Below are positions 43,119 through 51,951 of a DNA stretch of 64,000 nucleotides, piece by piece. Numbering within the stretch: the first letter of the stretch is position 1; every line of letters starts with the position of its first letter. Source of the DNA: Streptomyces sp. NBC_00690 (GTDB lineage Bacteria; Actinomycetota; Actinomycetes; Streptomycetales; Streptomycetaceae); assembly GCF_036226685.1 (NCBI RefSeq), contig NZ_CP109009.1, positions 1 through 64,000 on the forward strand, in the 5' to 3' direction. Made by a program: the position numbers and the translations under genes. The notes below the pieces were generated by a model, which saw nothing but the letters and a program-made list of their open reading frames with translations, was not told the origin of the DNA and ran no database searches.

Positions 43119-44540
43119 TCAGGTGCAGGTGACGAGGAGGGTGGTGAGGGCGGTGCAGGTGCGGGTAGCGGTGTCATTGGCGGGGTTGGGATCGGCGGGG
43201 GCGCTGGTGGTGCGGGTGGCGGTGACGGTGTAGGGGGTGAAGAGGGAGAGGAGGGCGACGGGGGCGGAGAAGTGCCGGGTGGTACTGGTGCCGGGGGCGA
43301 GACTGGTGGCGGTGCAGGTGGCGGTGCCGGTGGTGACGGTGCAGTCGGGGCTGGTCGCCGACATCGGTGCGGGCAGGGTCGCCGTCACCGTCGCGGAAGT
43401 GAGGGTGACGGGGCCCTGGTTGGTGAGGGTGAGGACGTAGTTGATGCGTCCGTTGAACAGGCCCGGCACGGGAGTGGCCGTCAGGGACAGCGCCAGATCC
43501 GCACCAGGGGGGATGGCAGCCGCGGCGACCGTCACCGACGACGGACCGTCCCCGACCGGGACGGTCGCGGTGACCGTTGCGGCGGCGGTGTCGATCACGG
43601 AGACCGTGTCGGCGAAGTTGTCGGCGGTGTAGGCCAGCGCCCCGTCCGGGGAGAGGGCCACCGAGAGGGGGAATTCACCGACCGGGATACTGCCGGTGAC
43701 CGCATTCGTGCCGGTGTCGATCACGGAGATCGCGTCATCGCCGCTGGCAGCGGTGTACGCGCGGGCCCCGTCCGGGGAGAAGGCCACCGACACCGGCCGG
43801 TCCCCCACGGCGATGGTGTCGGTGACCGCATTCGTGGCGGTGTCGATCACCGACACCGAGTCACTGAGGCCGTCTGCGGTGTAGGCGCGGGCCCCGTCCG
43901 GGGAGAAGGCCACCGCGGACGGGCGAGAGCCGACGGGAACGGTGGCGGTGACGGTGCTGCTGGCGGTGTCGATCACGGAGACCGAATTGCCGAAGCTGTT
44001 CGCGGTGTAGGCGCGGGCCCCGTCGGGTGAGAACGCCACCGAGAGAGGGGCTTCGCCGACCGGGATACTGGCGGTGACCGTCCCGGCAGCGGTACCGATC
44101 ACCGACACCGAGCCATCGACTTCATTGGCGGTGTAGGCGCGGGCCCCGTCCGGGGAGAAGGCCACCGACACCGGCCGGTCCCCCACGGCGATGGTGTCGG
44201 TGACCGCATTCGTGGCGGTGTCGATCACGGAGACCGAATCGTCATTGCTGTTCGCGGCGTAGACGAGGGCGCCGTCCGGGGACAGTGCCACCGACACCGG
44301 CCCGTCCCCCACGGCGATGGTGTCGGTGACCGCATTCGTGGCAGTGTCGATCACCGACACGGAATTGCCGTTGCTGTTCGCGGCGTAGACGTAGCCGGGC
44401 CCGGCGGCGCGGGCCAGGGCGGGGGTGGCCGGCGGTAGGACGCAGGCGGCGATCGTGAGTGCCGTGGCGGCCGCGGCCAGCATGCGCACCGGCCTGCGGG
44501 AACATCGAGCGCGGGGGGTGGAGGCGGAGGTCCTGGGCAT
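43119..44540 (-). CDS. Secreted seven-bladed YVTN beta-propeller protein (copy 1)
   Basis: 473 residues from ATG 44540. Signal peptide (RMLAAAATALTIAACVLPPA, cut near ALARAAG). Seven YVTN repeats of about 42 residues (YAANSNGNSVSVIDTATNAV, IAVGDGPVSVALSPDG), then a DUF11-like domain of about 110 residues (ADLALSLTATPVPGLFNGRI to TTLLVTCT). Seven units close one propeller, as in archaeal surface-layer proteins and PQQ-linked lactonase-like folds. No enzyme residues are evident; binding or surface role likely. Its paralogue lies divergently at 45521 with a similar promoter-leader. Neighbouring blades are almost identical at the DNA level, so conversion or slippage is likely. Confidence 0.87.
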   Translation of the reverse strand: MPRTSASTPRARCSRRPVRMLAAAATALTIAACVLPPATPALARAAGPGYVYAANSNGNSVSVIDTATNAVTDTIAVGDGPVSVALSPDGALVYAANSNDDSVSVIDTATNAVTDTIAVGDRPVSVAFSPDGARAYTANEVDGSVSVIGTAAGTVTASIPVGEAPLSVAFSPDGARAYTANSFGNSVSVIDTASSTVTATVPVGSRPSAVAFSPDGARAYTADGLSDSVSVIDTATNAVTDTIAVGDRPVSVAFSPDGARAYTAASGDDAISVIDTGTNAVTGSIPVGEFPLSVALSPDGALAYTADNFADTVSVIDTAAATVTATVPVGDGPSSVTVAAAAIPPGADLALSLTATPVPGLFNGRINYVLTLTNQGPVTLTSATVTATLPAPMSATSPDCTVTTGTATCTATSLAPGTSTTRHFSAPVALLSLFTPYTVTATRTTSAPADPNPANDTATRTCTALTTLLVTCT

Positions 44541-45520
44541 GAAAGGGAGGTTCCTTTCGGGTACGCGTCGCCCAGGGGGTCTCCCGGGGCCGGCGCAAGA
44601 GGACGACGCTGACATGGGAAGCGGTCGGTCCGAACACCGGAACTCCACACAAAGTGAGCCCATGGTCACATCCTGTGATCGAAGGATGGTGTGCCCCTCA
44701 CGGGTGAAGCAACCCCCCCGACACGGCTTTCCCCCGAACGAGCACGCCACCGGGAAACACGGCAGCCCCCTCCGCAGTCGGCACCCTGCCCGGGCGGGCG
44801 GCCAACATGCCCGGCCGGGACGCGGCACGCCGCCGGGCGGCACCGCGGGACCGCGGAACCGGAAGACGAGAAGCACCCCCGCCCGGACGGCAAGCGGACG
44901 GACGGGCATGCCCGTCCGCCACCCCTCCTCCGGGGCTTTCGTGCGCACAGCCGCGCACGAAAGCCGCCGCCGGGTGCGCGGGGCGGGGCGATGCCGCGCT
45001 GCCGGGCGCGCTGCACTTCGCCTCGTACGACCGGAGGCGGGACGCTGCGTCGAGTGACCGCGCGCGCCGTGCGCCGGCGCGGGGATGTCCCGGCCCGGCG
45101 GGGCTTGGTCCGCGCACTCGGCGGAGGCCCGCTCCACCGCTGCGGCGCTCGCCCGGCGGGCGATGCACAGCCACTGCCGGGCTTCGTCGACCGCGCCCCG
45201 GCCGGCGGCGCCAGCGCGAAGGCCCTTTGATCTTCTGCGGCACCATCTCGGCGAGGTCCGCGCGGGCCCAGCCCCGGAGGCGGAGGCAGTACGGGTGTTC
45301 CATGTTTCCCGGCGGGGGCGCTCGTTGGGGGGGACGGCGTTCCGGGGCGTTGCCATCCGTCAAAGGGGGCGCGACGCTTCCAGGTGATCACTGGATGTGA
45401 CAATGGACTCACACTAGGTGAAGCTCCGGCGTCCGGACCGACCGATCCACACGCTCGCGTCGTCCCCTCCGCCGGTCGCGGGAGACCCTCGACGGCGCAT
45501 GCCCGAGAGGAACATCCTCC
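44541..45520. promoter_or_regulatory. Divergent region between the two YVTN genes with mirrored leader
   Basis: Near each gene a related block is found in the direction of transcription: GATCACAGGATGTGACCATG (minus strand, about 44680-44660) and GATCACTGGATGTGACAATG (plus, about 45386-45405), each followed by similar CTCAC...GTG...CCGG.GT.CGGACCGACCG sequence up to the start codon. This is the duplicated promoter/5' leader. The 650 bases in the middle show no convincing gene. Confidence 0.7.
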
Positions 45521-46936
45521 ATGCCTTCCCTGTCCTGGTTCTCCCGTTCCTGCGGCCGGGGTGCACGCAGTCCGGTGCGTGTCCTGGCCGCGGCCGTCAC
45601 GACGGCCGTCGCGGCCTGTATCCTCCCGCTCCTGTCCGCCGACCCCGCCCACGCGGCCCCGGGCGACCGAGTCCTCGCCTACGTCGCCAACAGCGGCGAC
45701 GACACGGTGTCGGTGATCGACACCACCACGCAGGCGGTTACCGCCACGATCCTCGTCGGTGACGATCCGGTCTCGGTGGCGGTCTCCCTGGACGGCACCC
45801 GCGCCTACACCGCCAACAGCGACGACGACACGTTGTCGGTGGTCGACACCGCCACCAACACGGTTACCGCCACGATCCCCGTCGGTGACGGCCCGCAGTC
45901 GGTGGCGGTCTCCCTGGACGGCACCCGCGCCTACACCGCCAACAGTGGCGACGACTCGGTATCGGTGATCAACACCACCACCAACGCCGTCACCGGCATC
46001 CCCGTCGGGGCCTTCCCGTTCTCGGTGGCGGTCTCCCCCGACGGCACCCGCCTCTACACCGCCAACAGTGGCGACGACTCGGTATCGGTGATCAACACCA
46101 CCACCAACACGGTTACCGCCACGATCCCCGTCGGTGACGATCCGGTCTCGGTGGCGGTCTCCCTGGACGGCACCCGCGCCTACACCGCCAACCCCTTCAG
46201 CGGCTCAGTGTCGGTGATCAACACCACCACCAACGCCGTCACCGGCATCCCCGTCGATGCCTTCCCGTTCTCGGTGGCGGTCTCCCCCGACGGCACCCGC
46301 CTCTACACCGCCAACCCCAACGACGACTCGGTATCGGTGATCAACACCACCACCAACGCCGTCACCGGCATCCCCACCGGTGACGGCCCGCTGTCGGTGG
46401 CACTCTCCCCCGACGGCACCCGCGCCTACACCGCCAACAGCGGCGACGACACGGTGTCGGTGATCAACACCACCACCAACGCCGTCACCGGCATCCCCGT
46501 CGGCAGCGTGCCGGAAGGGGTGGCGGTCGGGACTGTTCCCGGCCCCGACGCCGACCTCGCCGTGACCCTCACGGCCGTCCCCGTCCCGGGCCTGCTGAAC
46601 GGCCGGATCAACTACACCCTCACCCTCGCCAACAACGGCCCCGCCACTCTCACCGCAGCCACCGTCACCGCGGCCCTGCCCCCATCCACCACCGCGACCA
46701 GCCCCGACTGCGCCATCGCCACCAACACCGCCACCTGCACCCTCACCACACCCCTCGCCCCCGGAACGTCCACCACCAGGCGCCTCACCGTCCCCGTCGC
46801 GCTCCTCAGCCTGGGCACCCCCTACACCGTCACCGCCACCCGCACAACCAGCACCCCCAACGACCCCAACCCCGCCAACAACACCGCCACCCGCACCTGC
46901 ACCGCCACCACCACCCTCATCATCAACTGCACCTGA
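45521..46936 (+). CDS. Secreted seven-bladed YVTN beta-propeller protein (copy 2)
   Basis: 471 residues from ATG 45521 behind GAGAGGAACATCC. Signal peptide (RVLAAAVTTAVAACILPLLS, cut near AHAAPG), then seven YVTN units (YVANSGDDTVSVIDTTTQAV, VGDDPVSVAVSLDG), then the same DUF11-like C-terminal domain (ADLAVTLTAVPVPGLLNGRI to TTLIINCT). Compared with copy 1 several blades are shortened by two residues (NAVTGIPVG). The two genes are divergently arranged paralogues. Probably exported and attached to or near the cell surface; no catalytic residues. Confidence 0.87.
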   Translation: MPSLSWFSRSCGRGARSPVRVLAAAVTTAVAACILPLLSADPAHAAPGDRVLAYVANSGDDTVSVIDTTTQAVTATILVGDDPVSVAVSLDGTRAYTANSDDDTLSVVDTATNTVTATIPVGDGPQSVAVSLDGTRAYTANSGDDSVSVINTTTNAVTGIPVGAFPFSVAVSPDGTRLYTANSGDDSVSVINTTTNTVTATIPVGDDPVSVAVSLDGTRAYTANPFSGSVSVINTTTNAVTGIPVDAFPFSVAVSPDGTRLYTANPNDDSVSVINTTTNAVTGIPTGDGPLSVALSPDGTRAYTANSGDDTVSVINTTTNAVTGIPVGSVPEGVAVGTVPGPDADLAVTLTAVPVPGLLNGRINYTLTLANNGPATLTAATVTAALPPSTTATSPDCAIATNTATCTLTTPLAPGTSTTRRLTVPVALLSLGTPYTVTATRTTSTPNDPNPANNTATRTCTATTTLIINCT

Positions 46937-47046
46937 CCACCCACACCCCACAACAACCCGCCCCACCACCACCAACGCCGCGAAACAGGACCACAGCCCC
47001 GCCGAAGGGCGGGCCATACGAGTTCACCTGCCGAGCCGCAGTGTGC

Positions 47047-47250
47047 TCAGTCGGTGGACAGCGCGTCGAGGAGCCGGCCGACCTGCGGGTCGGGCAGGAC
47101 ACGGGCGACGTCGGCCTGGGCGACCACGCCGATGAGGGTGTGCCCGTCGATGACGAGCAGGCGGCGGACCTTGCGGGAGATCATGGTCCGCAGGATCTCG
47201 TCCGCGTCGTCGTCAGCACCGATGGGCACCGCCTCACGTACGGGCCCGAA
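47047..47250 (-). pseudogene. C-terminal remnant of a CBS-domain protein
   Basis: The minus strand reads VREAVPIGADDDADEILRTM, then ISRKVRRLLVIDG, HTLIGVVAQADVARVLPD and stops at 47047: the last CBS motif of a CBS-pair protein (IxxRVxxLxVxDxxxxxGVVxxxD). The first CBS motif and start are missing; at about 47250 the sequence switches to the relic of a secreted-protein gene on the other strand. Confidence 0.72.
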
Positions 47251-47256
47251 CAGGAT

Positions 47257-47571
47257 CAGTGGCCTGAAAACTCCTTCACCGGCAGCTACACCGCCTCGTG
47301 CATCTCCCCGATCCAGTCCGGCAGCGGCACCGAGACCCTCACCTGGAACGACGGCACCACCTCCACCTGGAACTGGTCCTCCACCGTGGCCACCAACGCC
47401 GCCGGACAGCTCGTCGGAACCTACGACGGCGAGATCGTCGCCGGCCGCTACGCGGGCGCCAGCCTCAACAACATCGTCATCGAACCCAACACCGATGTGA
47501 CCGCCTGCTTCGCCTCACCCGGGCTCACCCAGACCATCGGGACCGCCACCTGGACCTTCATCGGCCTGTAG
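47257..47571 (+). pseudogene. 3' fragment of a small secreted-protein gene
   Basis: Reads SFTGSYTASCISPIQSGSGT, WNDGTTSTWNWSSTV, GQLVGTYDGEIVAGRYAGAS, ACFASPGLTQTIGTATWTFI and stops at 47571. Same layout as the end of the intact gene at 48087 (ILWNTGAVSNATLSSV, GPITSGKFAGSTVELVSVLL, CFTSQGITQTHGPVSLTVL). Signal peptide and start are missing, replaced by the CBS remnant. Confidence 0.7.
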
Positions 47572-48086
47572 CCGAAGCGCCGGGGACTCGCCCGACCACG
47601 CCCGCGCACCCGGGGTCGGAGTGCACGGACAGGAGTTCGCCCAGCACTGCCCGGACACGGTCTCCGGGGCCGGGGAGTTGGAGCCGCGACTGTCATGAGG
47701 GGGCGGGCCGCTGCCCCACGCGGGATCGAGGACCGGAGCGGCCGGATCCCCTCGCAGGAGCGGTACGCGCGCGGGCGGTGGCGGAGCCACGTGTGTGGCC
47801 CCGCCGTTGCCACCCCGCTTCCCGAGTTCGCCACCCCTGCCGGGCGCGAGCGGACGGTGGCGGAGCTCCACGAATGTGTCGCCGATCCTACGAGTCACTC
47901 ATTCGGACTACTTTGCCTTTCGTGCCCACCAGGGCGGGCAAACCAGCTCCAGGAGCCTTGCGACCGGGTGTTCTTCCCGAAGCACGCAGTGGGCGGCACC
48001 GGTGACGGGCCCCTCGGCCGACGGCGTTCTCACCTGTCCCGGCGTCCCCGGAACCGGAATCGCACACAAAAGTCGAAGGAATCGCC
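47572..48086. other. Intergenic stretch upstream of the secreted-protein gene
   Basis: About 515 bases without a convincing gene; the last 150 bases have more A/T (CCTACGAGTCACTCATTCGG near 47885) and should carry the promoter of the gene at 48087. Confidence 0.45.
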
Positions 48087-48722
48087 ATGCATCTGTCCTC
48101 ACCTCTGTCCTCAGCGAGCCGCGGCCGGCCGGCCGCGCGGCGGCGGTCCGTCGCCTCCGCGACCCTGCGGACCCTGACGGCCGCCTCTCTGGCCGCGAGT
48201 GCCCTGCTCATGGCCTCTGCGGGCCCCGGGACCGCGGCTCCCGCCGCACCGGCCGGGACGAGTGCCAATTCCTCGGCCCTCACCATCGACGCGGCCTGCC
48301 CGGTCGGCACCGGCACCGTCAACTACACACCCGGCATCGTCCTCGCCCCCCGGCAGACCAGTCTCTCCTTCACCGGCAGCGCCGGCCCGTGTACGAGCAC
48401 CGACCCCGCCATCACCGCGGTCTCCGCCTACAGCGGCACCGGCCAGGGCGACCTCGGCTGTCTCTCGGGAGGCTTCGACGCCACCGGCACCATCCTCTGG
48501 AACACCGGAGCCGTCAGCAACGCCACCCTCTCCTCCGTGGTCGACCTGCGCCCCGGCGGAATCCCCGTGATCGTTGCCACCGGCCCCATCACCTCCGGCA
48601 AATTCGCCGGATCCACCGTCGAACTCGTCAGCGTTCTCCTCCCCGCCAACCCCCTCGGCTGCTTCACCAGCCAGGGCATCACCCAGACCCACGGTCCCGT
48701 CTCCCTAACCGTCCTCCACTGA
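48087..48722 (+). CDS. Small secreted protein of unknown function
   Basis: 211 residues from ATG 48087 with GAAGGA upstream. Twin-arginine-rich N-terminus (RPAARRRSVASATLRTLTAA), signal peptide core ASLAASALLMASAG, cut near GTAAPAAPAG. The mature part is about 160 residues of beta-rich sequence with four Cys (AACPVG, GPCTST, LGCLSG, LGCFTS), probably two disulfides. A related 3' fragment lies at 47257. Such proteins are frequent in Streptomyces exported sets; there is no hint of catalysis. Expression may be stationary-phase linked, but nothing in the sequence shows it. Confidence 0.75.
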   Translation: MHLSSPLSSASRGRPAARRRSVASATLRTLTAASLAASALLMASAGPGTAAPAAPAGTSANSSALTIDAACPVGTGTVNYTPGIVLAPRQTSLSFTGSAGPCTSTDPAITAVSAYSGTGQGDLGCLSGGFDATGTILWNTGAVSNATLSSVVDLRPGGIPVIVATGPITSGKFAGSTVELVSVLLPANPLGCFTSQGITQTHGPVSLTVLH

Positions 48723-48998
48723 AGGGTGTGGCAGAACCTGCGAGACACTTTATTCGCGCCATGATCCAGCGGCTCAGCGGATGAACTAGCCGCTTCTGAT
48801 CTGGTCGGCCCACCCAAGTCGATCCCATGGATGCCATGTCGAGTGATCGTGCTGATGCTCCTGCAACACGCCTTGGGCCGCGTGTCAGGCATCGCGGGCG
48901 GTCGGCCATCCGGCGAGACCGCCCGCAGTGCTGCGGGCGCCGGCACAGCAGTACCGGGCAGACGCCGAAGAACGCTCCCCCGAGTACGGCCGCCCTCG

Positions 48999-49255
48999 TC
49001 AGCCGGGGGCGTGAGGGATGCGCCGGTCGGTGATTCGGGTGCCGCCAACACCGTCGCCTGCCAACAGGGCGGTCATGAGATCGTAGAAGTCCAGGAGGTT
49101 CTGGGCGTGAGCGGCTCTGCACCCCACCGACCAGCGAAGTCCTCCAGAACGCGGCGCTGCTGTTCCTCGGGGGCGATCTGCCGCGCGAGGACGCCGCGGT
49201 CGACGTACGGGTCGACGGCGGCGAGGACCAGGCGCCGGAGCTCGTCCGGCTCCAT
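48999..49255 (-). pseudogene. Small hypothetical gene with frameshift
   Basis: ATG 49255 opens MEPDELRRLVLAAVDPYVDR, GVLARQIAPEEQQRRVLEDF, AGRWGAEPLT; the frame then changes and the natural continuation reads QNLLDFYDLMTALLAGDGVG to RIPHAPG, stop at 48999. One indel near 49085-49100 splits it. Family unknown to me. The 280 bases to the left (48723-48998) show nothing. Confidence 0.5.
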
Positions 49256-49269
49256 ATTGGTAGGTCCGG

Positions 49270-49500
49270 CTATTGGGACTTGCGGAGTTCTCCCTTCTGG
49301 CGGCGGGAGAGGTCGGCCGCGTAGGCGCTTCGGGATGCGCCGGAGTACTGAGTCCAGCGGGTGGCGGATCGGATGGGGATGCCGAGGAGCCGGCTGAGGA
49401 CAACGGCGGGGAGCCCAGCGGCTAGGTCCAGGAGGGCAGTGTTGCGGGCCGGCTTCGAGAACACCGCCACCAGCTGACCGAGGGCCAGTCCTAACCCTCC
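49270..49500 (-). pseudogene. C-terminal relic of an integrase/recombinase-like gene
   Basis: Minus strand reads KPARNTALLDLAAGLPAVVL, SRLLGIPIRSATRWTQYSG, SRSAYAADLSRRQKGE and stops at 49270. LGIPIRSATRWTQ...YAA is the helix-turn-helix-like tail seen in many Streptomyces site-specific recombinase or replication genes. No catalytic part is left. Confidence 0.5.
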
Positions 49501-49574
49501 AGGCGGTCTCCACCCACTGCGCCCCACGACCGGCCGGAAGGCGGCGCGGGGCGCTGCGTTGTCCTGCGAGCCGT

Positions 49575-49877
49575 TCAGGCTTCCCCGGGGGCCGGCTTCC
49601 ACAGGGAGCGGGCGAGCCCACTCCCGTCGCAGTGGAAGCACAAGCCGCTCGCGGCATCGTCGCGGACGTCGATGGTGTAGGTGGCGTCGCGGAAGAGCCG
49701 GGTGAGCCCGGCGGTGTGCGCGGTGTGGATCGGGAGCTCCTGCCGTCGGCCGAGCGTGAGCTCCAGGGCCGCCGCGTAGGTCTTGCAGCGGGATCCGCTG
49801 CTGGCCCTGCCCGGTGGCTTCCAGCGGCTGGCCGGCAGCCGCTCCCACGCCTCGTCGGCGCTCACAGCGATGTACAT
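49575..49877 (-). CDS. Small hypothetical protein
   Basis: 100 residues from ATG 49877 (MYIAVSADEAWERLPASRWK). Normal composition with ARSSGSRCKTYAAALELTLG-like helical middle and a DGSGLARSLWKP end containing CFHCDG. No signal peptide and no recognised family. It is the only intact-looking frame in a stretch of gene debris and could be a remnant of a longer gene. Confidence 0.45.
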   Translation of the reverse strand: MYIAVSADEAWERLPASRWKPPGRASSGSRCKTYAAALELTLGRRQELPIHTAHTAGLTRLFRDATYTIDVRDDAASGLCFHCDGSGLARSLWKPAPGEA

Positions 49878-49949
49878 GGCCTGGGACGCTACCCGCTGTC
49901 GAGTTGACGCCGCTGGGTTAATTTCTCCCTCGTGTGAGCGGGCGCGGAT

Positions 49950-51332
49950 CTAAGCACAGTCGAAGCGCTGGAACAGGGCTGGCAGGAACTGCTCCAAGAG
50001 GGCCTGGGCTGCGCTGGTGTCCATCAGTTCGTCGTGGCCGAACCGGAAGACCTCGTAGCCTCTGAGCTTGAGGTCTCGGTCGCTGGCCATCGTCTGCGCG
50101 TACTTCGCGCTGTCGGGGCGCTGGCCGCGGTCTCGCGTGTAGTGCTGGGATCCGTCGACTTCGAGCACGATGCGCTGTCCGTGAGGAAGCAGGAGTAGGA
50201 AGTCCATGCGTGAGCGCAGCAATGCCTGGGGGCCGCGTTCGCGGGCGGTCTGGGGGTCCCAGTGGAGCCACACTTCGGGCAGCAGTACAGGGTGGTCGTA
50301 GACCTTGGCGCCGAGGATCTGGTGGTAGCAGTCGAAGAGGTTCTGTTGCCCGGGAGAGTTGTCGGGCAGGCTGCGGCGGAGCCGGCGGTAGAGGGAGGAC
50401 TTGGCGTCGGCATCGGTGGGGATCTTGTGCTTTTCCTGCCACCAGGTCTGGAGGTCTCGCCAGCGAAGGCCGGCTGCTGGCGTGGGACGGTCGTAGACAA
50501 GAGATTTGTCGGGGTCACCGACGATCTCGATGTCGTTGTCCATGGCGGACTGGAAGCGGATGTCGGGCTTGGTGAGCGAGGCGAAGATGATGTTCTTCGG
50601 CTTACGGTTCTCGGCGAGCCGGGTGGAGACCATGCTGAAGCGCGGGTAGCCGCCGTCTGTCCCTGTTTCCCTCAGCTCGATCGCGGCACCGCGGAGGTGC
50701 TCGTTGATCGCGGCAACGAGGGGCCGTTGCACCGTTTCGTCAAGGAGCACGTCGGCAGAGACCAGCTCTTCGAGGAACCGGGCGAACCTGGCGTCGCCAG
50801 CTTCGAAGGCACCCAGGTTCTCAATAAGATCCTCGGCCGACCAGTCCCCCGGGTTGCGAAGGACGTGCTGCTCGATGTCGCGCCTGAGGCTTGGGCCCGG
50901 GGAACCGAAGAACGCGTCGACAAGCGGGCTCATCTCGTCGCCGAGGACCCAGAACCGTTCCAGCAGCGCCATGAACCGGCTCTCGCTGCGGACAATATCG
51001 GCCAGATCGAGGGAGCGGGCAAGCTCGCGCCGGATCCTCCTGGGTATCTCTGGAGGGGAGGACTCCGCCCACAGCAGGTCTTCGATCCTGTGCCTCTGCG
51101 CGGTATTCGCGTAGCCACCTGCCAGAAGGTTTTGCGCAACGGCGGGGAGGTCGCTGTCGGAGACCTGCGCGAAACTCCGCTCGACTCGCTCGTGCTTCGT
51201 CCCCTCGTCCGACTGCGGCATCCCCACCTTCGTAAAGGCTTCGCTGAGCGTGGCGTGCGTGTTCCCGCCCAGACGAGCGGCGACCTCGCCGACCAATTGC
51301 CGAAGGGTCGAGCGATCCCTGCTAGCGGCCAT
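49950..51332 (-). CDS. Abi-like protein with AbiJ-type N-terminal region and C-terminal PD-(D/E)XK nuclease
   Basis: 460 residues from ATG 51332. Residues 60-110 (LLAGGYANTAQRHRIEDLLW, then PPEIPRRIRREL) match the pattern I know from AbiJ N-terminal domains of abortive-infection proteins. Residues 250-345 are alpha/beta with no recognised family (KPKNIIFASLTKPDIRF, TWWQEKHKIPTDADAKSSLY). Residues 365-450 are a small restriction-like nuclease: D377 in SRMDFLLLL, E391 and D393 in IVLEVDGSQHY, then YEVFRFGHDEL, as in DUF559/Vsr-like domains. All active-site acids are present. Likely a one-gene antiphage system that cleaves nucleic acid after infection; trigger unknown. No partner gene adjoins it. 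Confidence 0.75.
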   Translation of the reverse strand: MAASRDRSTLRQLVGEVAARLGGNTHATLSEAFTKVGMPQSDEGTKHERVERSFAQVSDSDLPAVAQNLLAGGYANTAQRHRIEDLLWAESSPPEIPRRIRRELARSLDLADIVRSESRFMALLERFWVLGDEMSPLVDAFFGSPGPSLRRDIEQHVLRNPGDWSAEDLIENLGAFEAGDARFARFLEELVSADVLLDETVQRPLVAAINEHLRGAAIELRETGTDGGYPRFSMVSTRLAENRKPKNIIFASLTKPDIRFQSAMDNDIEIVGDPDKSLVYDRPTPAAGLRWRDLQTWWQEKHKIPTDADAKSSLYRRLRRSLPDNSPGQQNLFDCYHQILGAKVYDHPVLLPEVWLHWDPQTARERGPQALLRSRMDFLLLLPHGQRIVLEVDGSQHYTRDRGQRPDSAKYAQTMASDRDLKLRGYEVFRFGHDELMDTSAAQALLEQFLPALFQRFDCA

Positions 51333-51499
51333 CCGCCGATCCTCGCAGAAGGCACCGACACCCGGTCAGAAATTCAAGACGCCCGACCTCCAACGCGACC
51401 AGCTCGGTCCGAAGCGCCTGACACAACTCGCCAGGCTGGAGACAGTGGGCCGGGGCGCGTTCGGTGTCGGCACTGGTACCAGCCCAGGGCCCGGTAGGC

Positions 51500-51769
51500 G
51501 TCATGCCGCTACCCCCCAAAGCAGGAACACCCACAGGACCCCAAGACAGCCGTGAGCACGTTCGAGAAGAGCGTGGCGGCCCTGGGCGCAGTAACAAAGC
51601 CCGGACCGGTTCCGTGACGGTTCCCAGGGCCCACGTAGAGGTGTTGCCGGACAGGTCGGAGGCCAAGCTCGGGGTACTCCTCAGCAACAGCCGGAGCCGC
51701 CAGGCCAAGCTGACCGCCGACAAGTTACAGACGCTCGCCGCCCTCGGACTGGAATGGGCTACGGAATGA
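51500..51769 (+). pseudogene. HA-domain tail relic (3' end of a helicase-like gene)
   Basis: The last 55 codons (HVEVLPDRSEAKLGVLLSN, SRSRQAKLTADKLQTLAALG, LEWATE) match the basic end of the terminal helicase (VKLGVWVSNTKSRRDKLTAE...LGMEWAA). Upstream part is unrelated or scrambled, and no start is found. Confidence 0.7.
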
Positions 51770-51951
51770 CGTTGGCGTACGGGTTGGTCTGCCTCGTCTG
51801 GCCAGGTCGCTGCTGTCGGGTCACGGCAAGGCGGCCTGCTAGGGGTTGCGGCGTCTCGTGGGTTGGTGCCTCGCAGGGAGGTCTGGCGAGAGGCGACCCC
51901 CTGTGCCGGTCTCGCGTGGCCCGGGGCCGGATCTCCGGTTGACGGTGGTGT

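Noticed and set aside
45384..45716. Small overlapping frames at the start of the second YVTN gene
   Set aside because: Other-frame shadows of the signal-peptide region, without ribosome sites.
47041..47571. 176-residue plus-strand protein
   Set aside because: First third is the complement of a CBS-domain relic; only the last 100 codons look coding, as a fragment.
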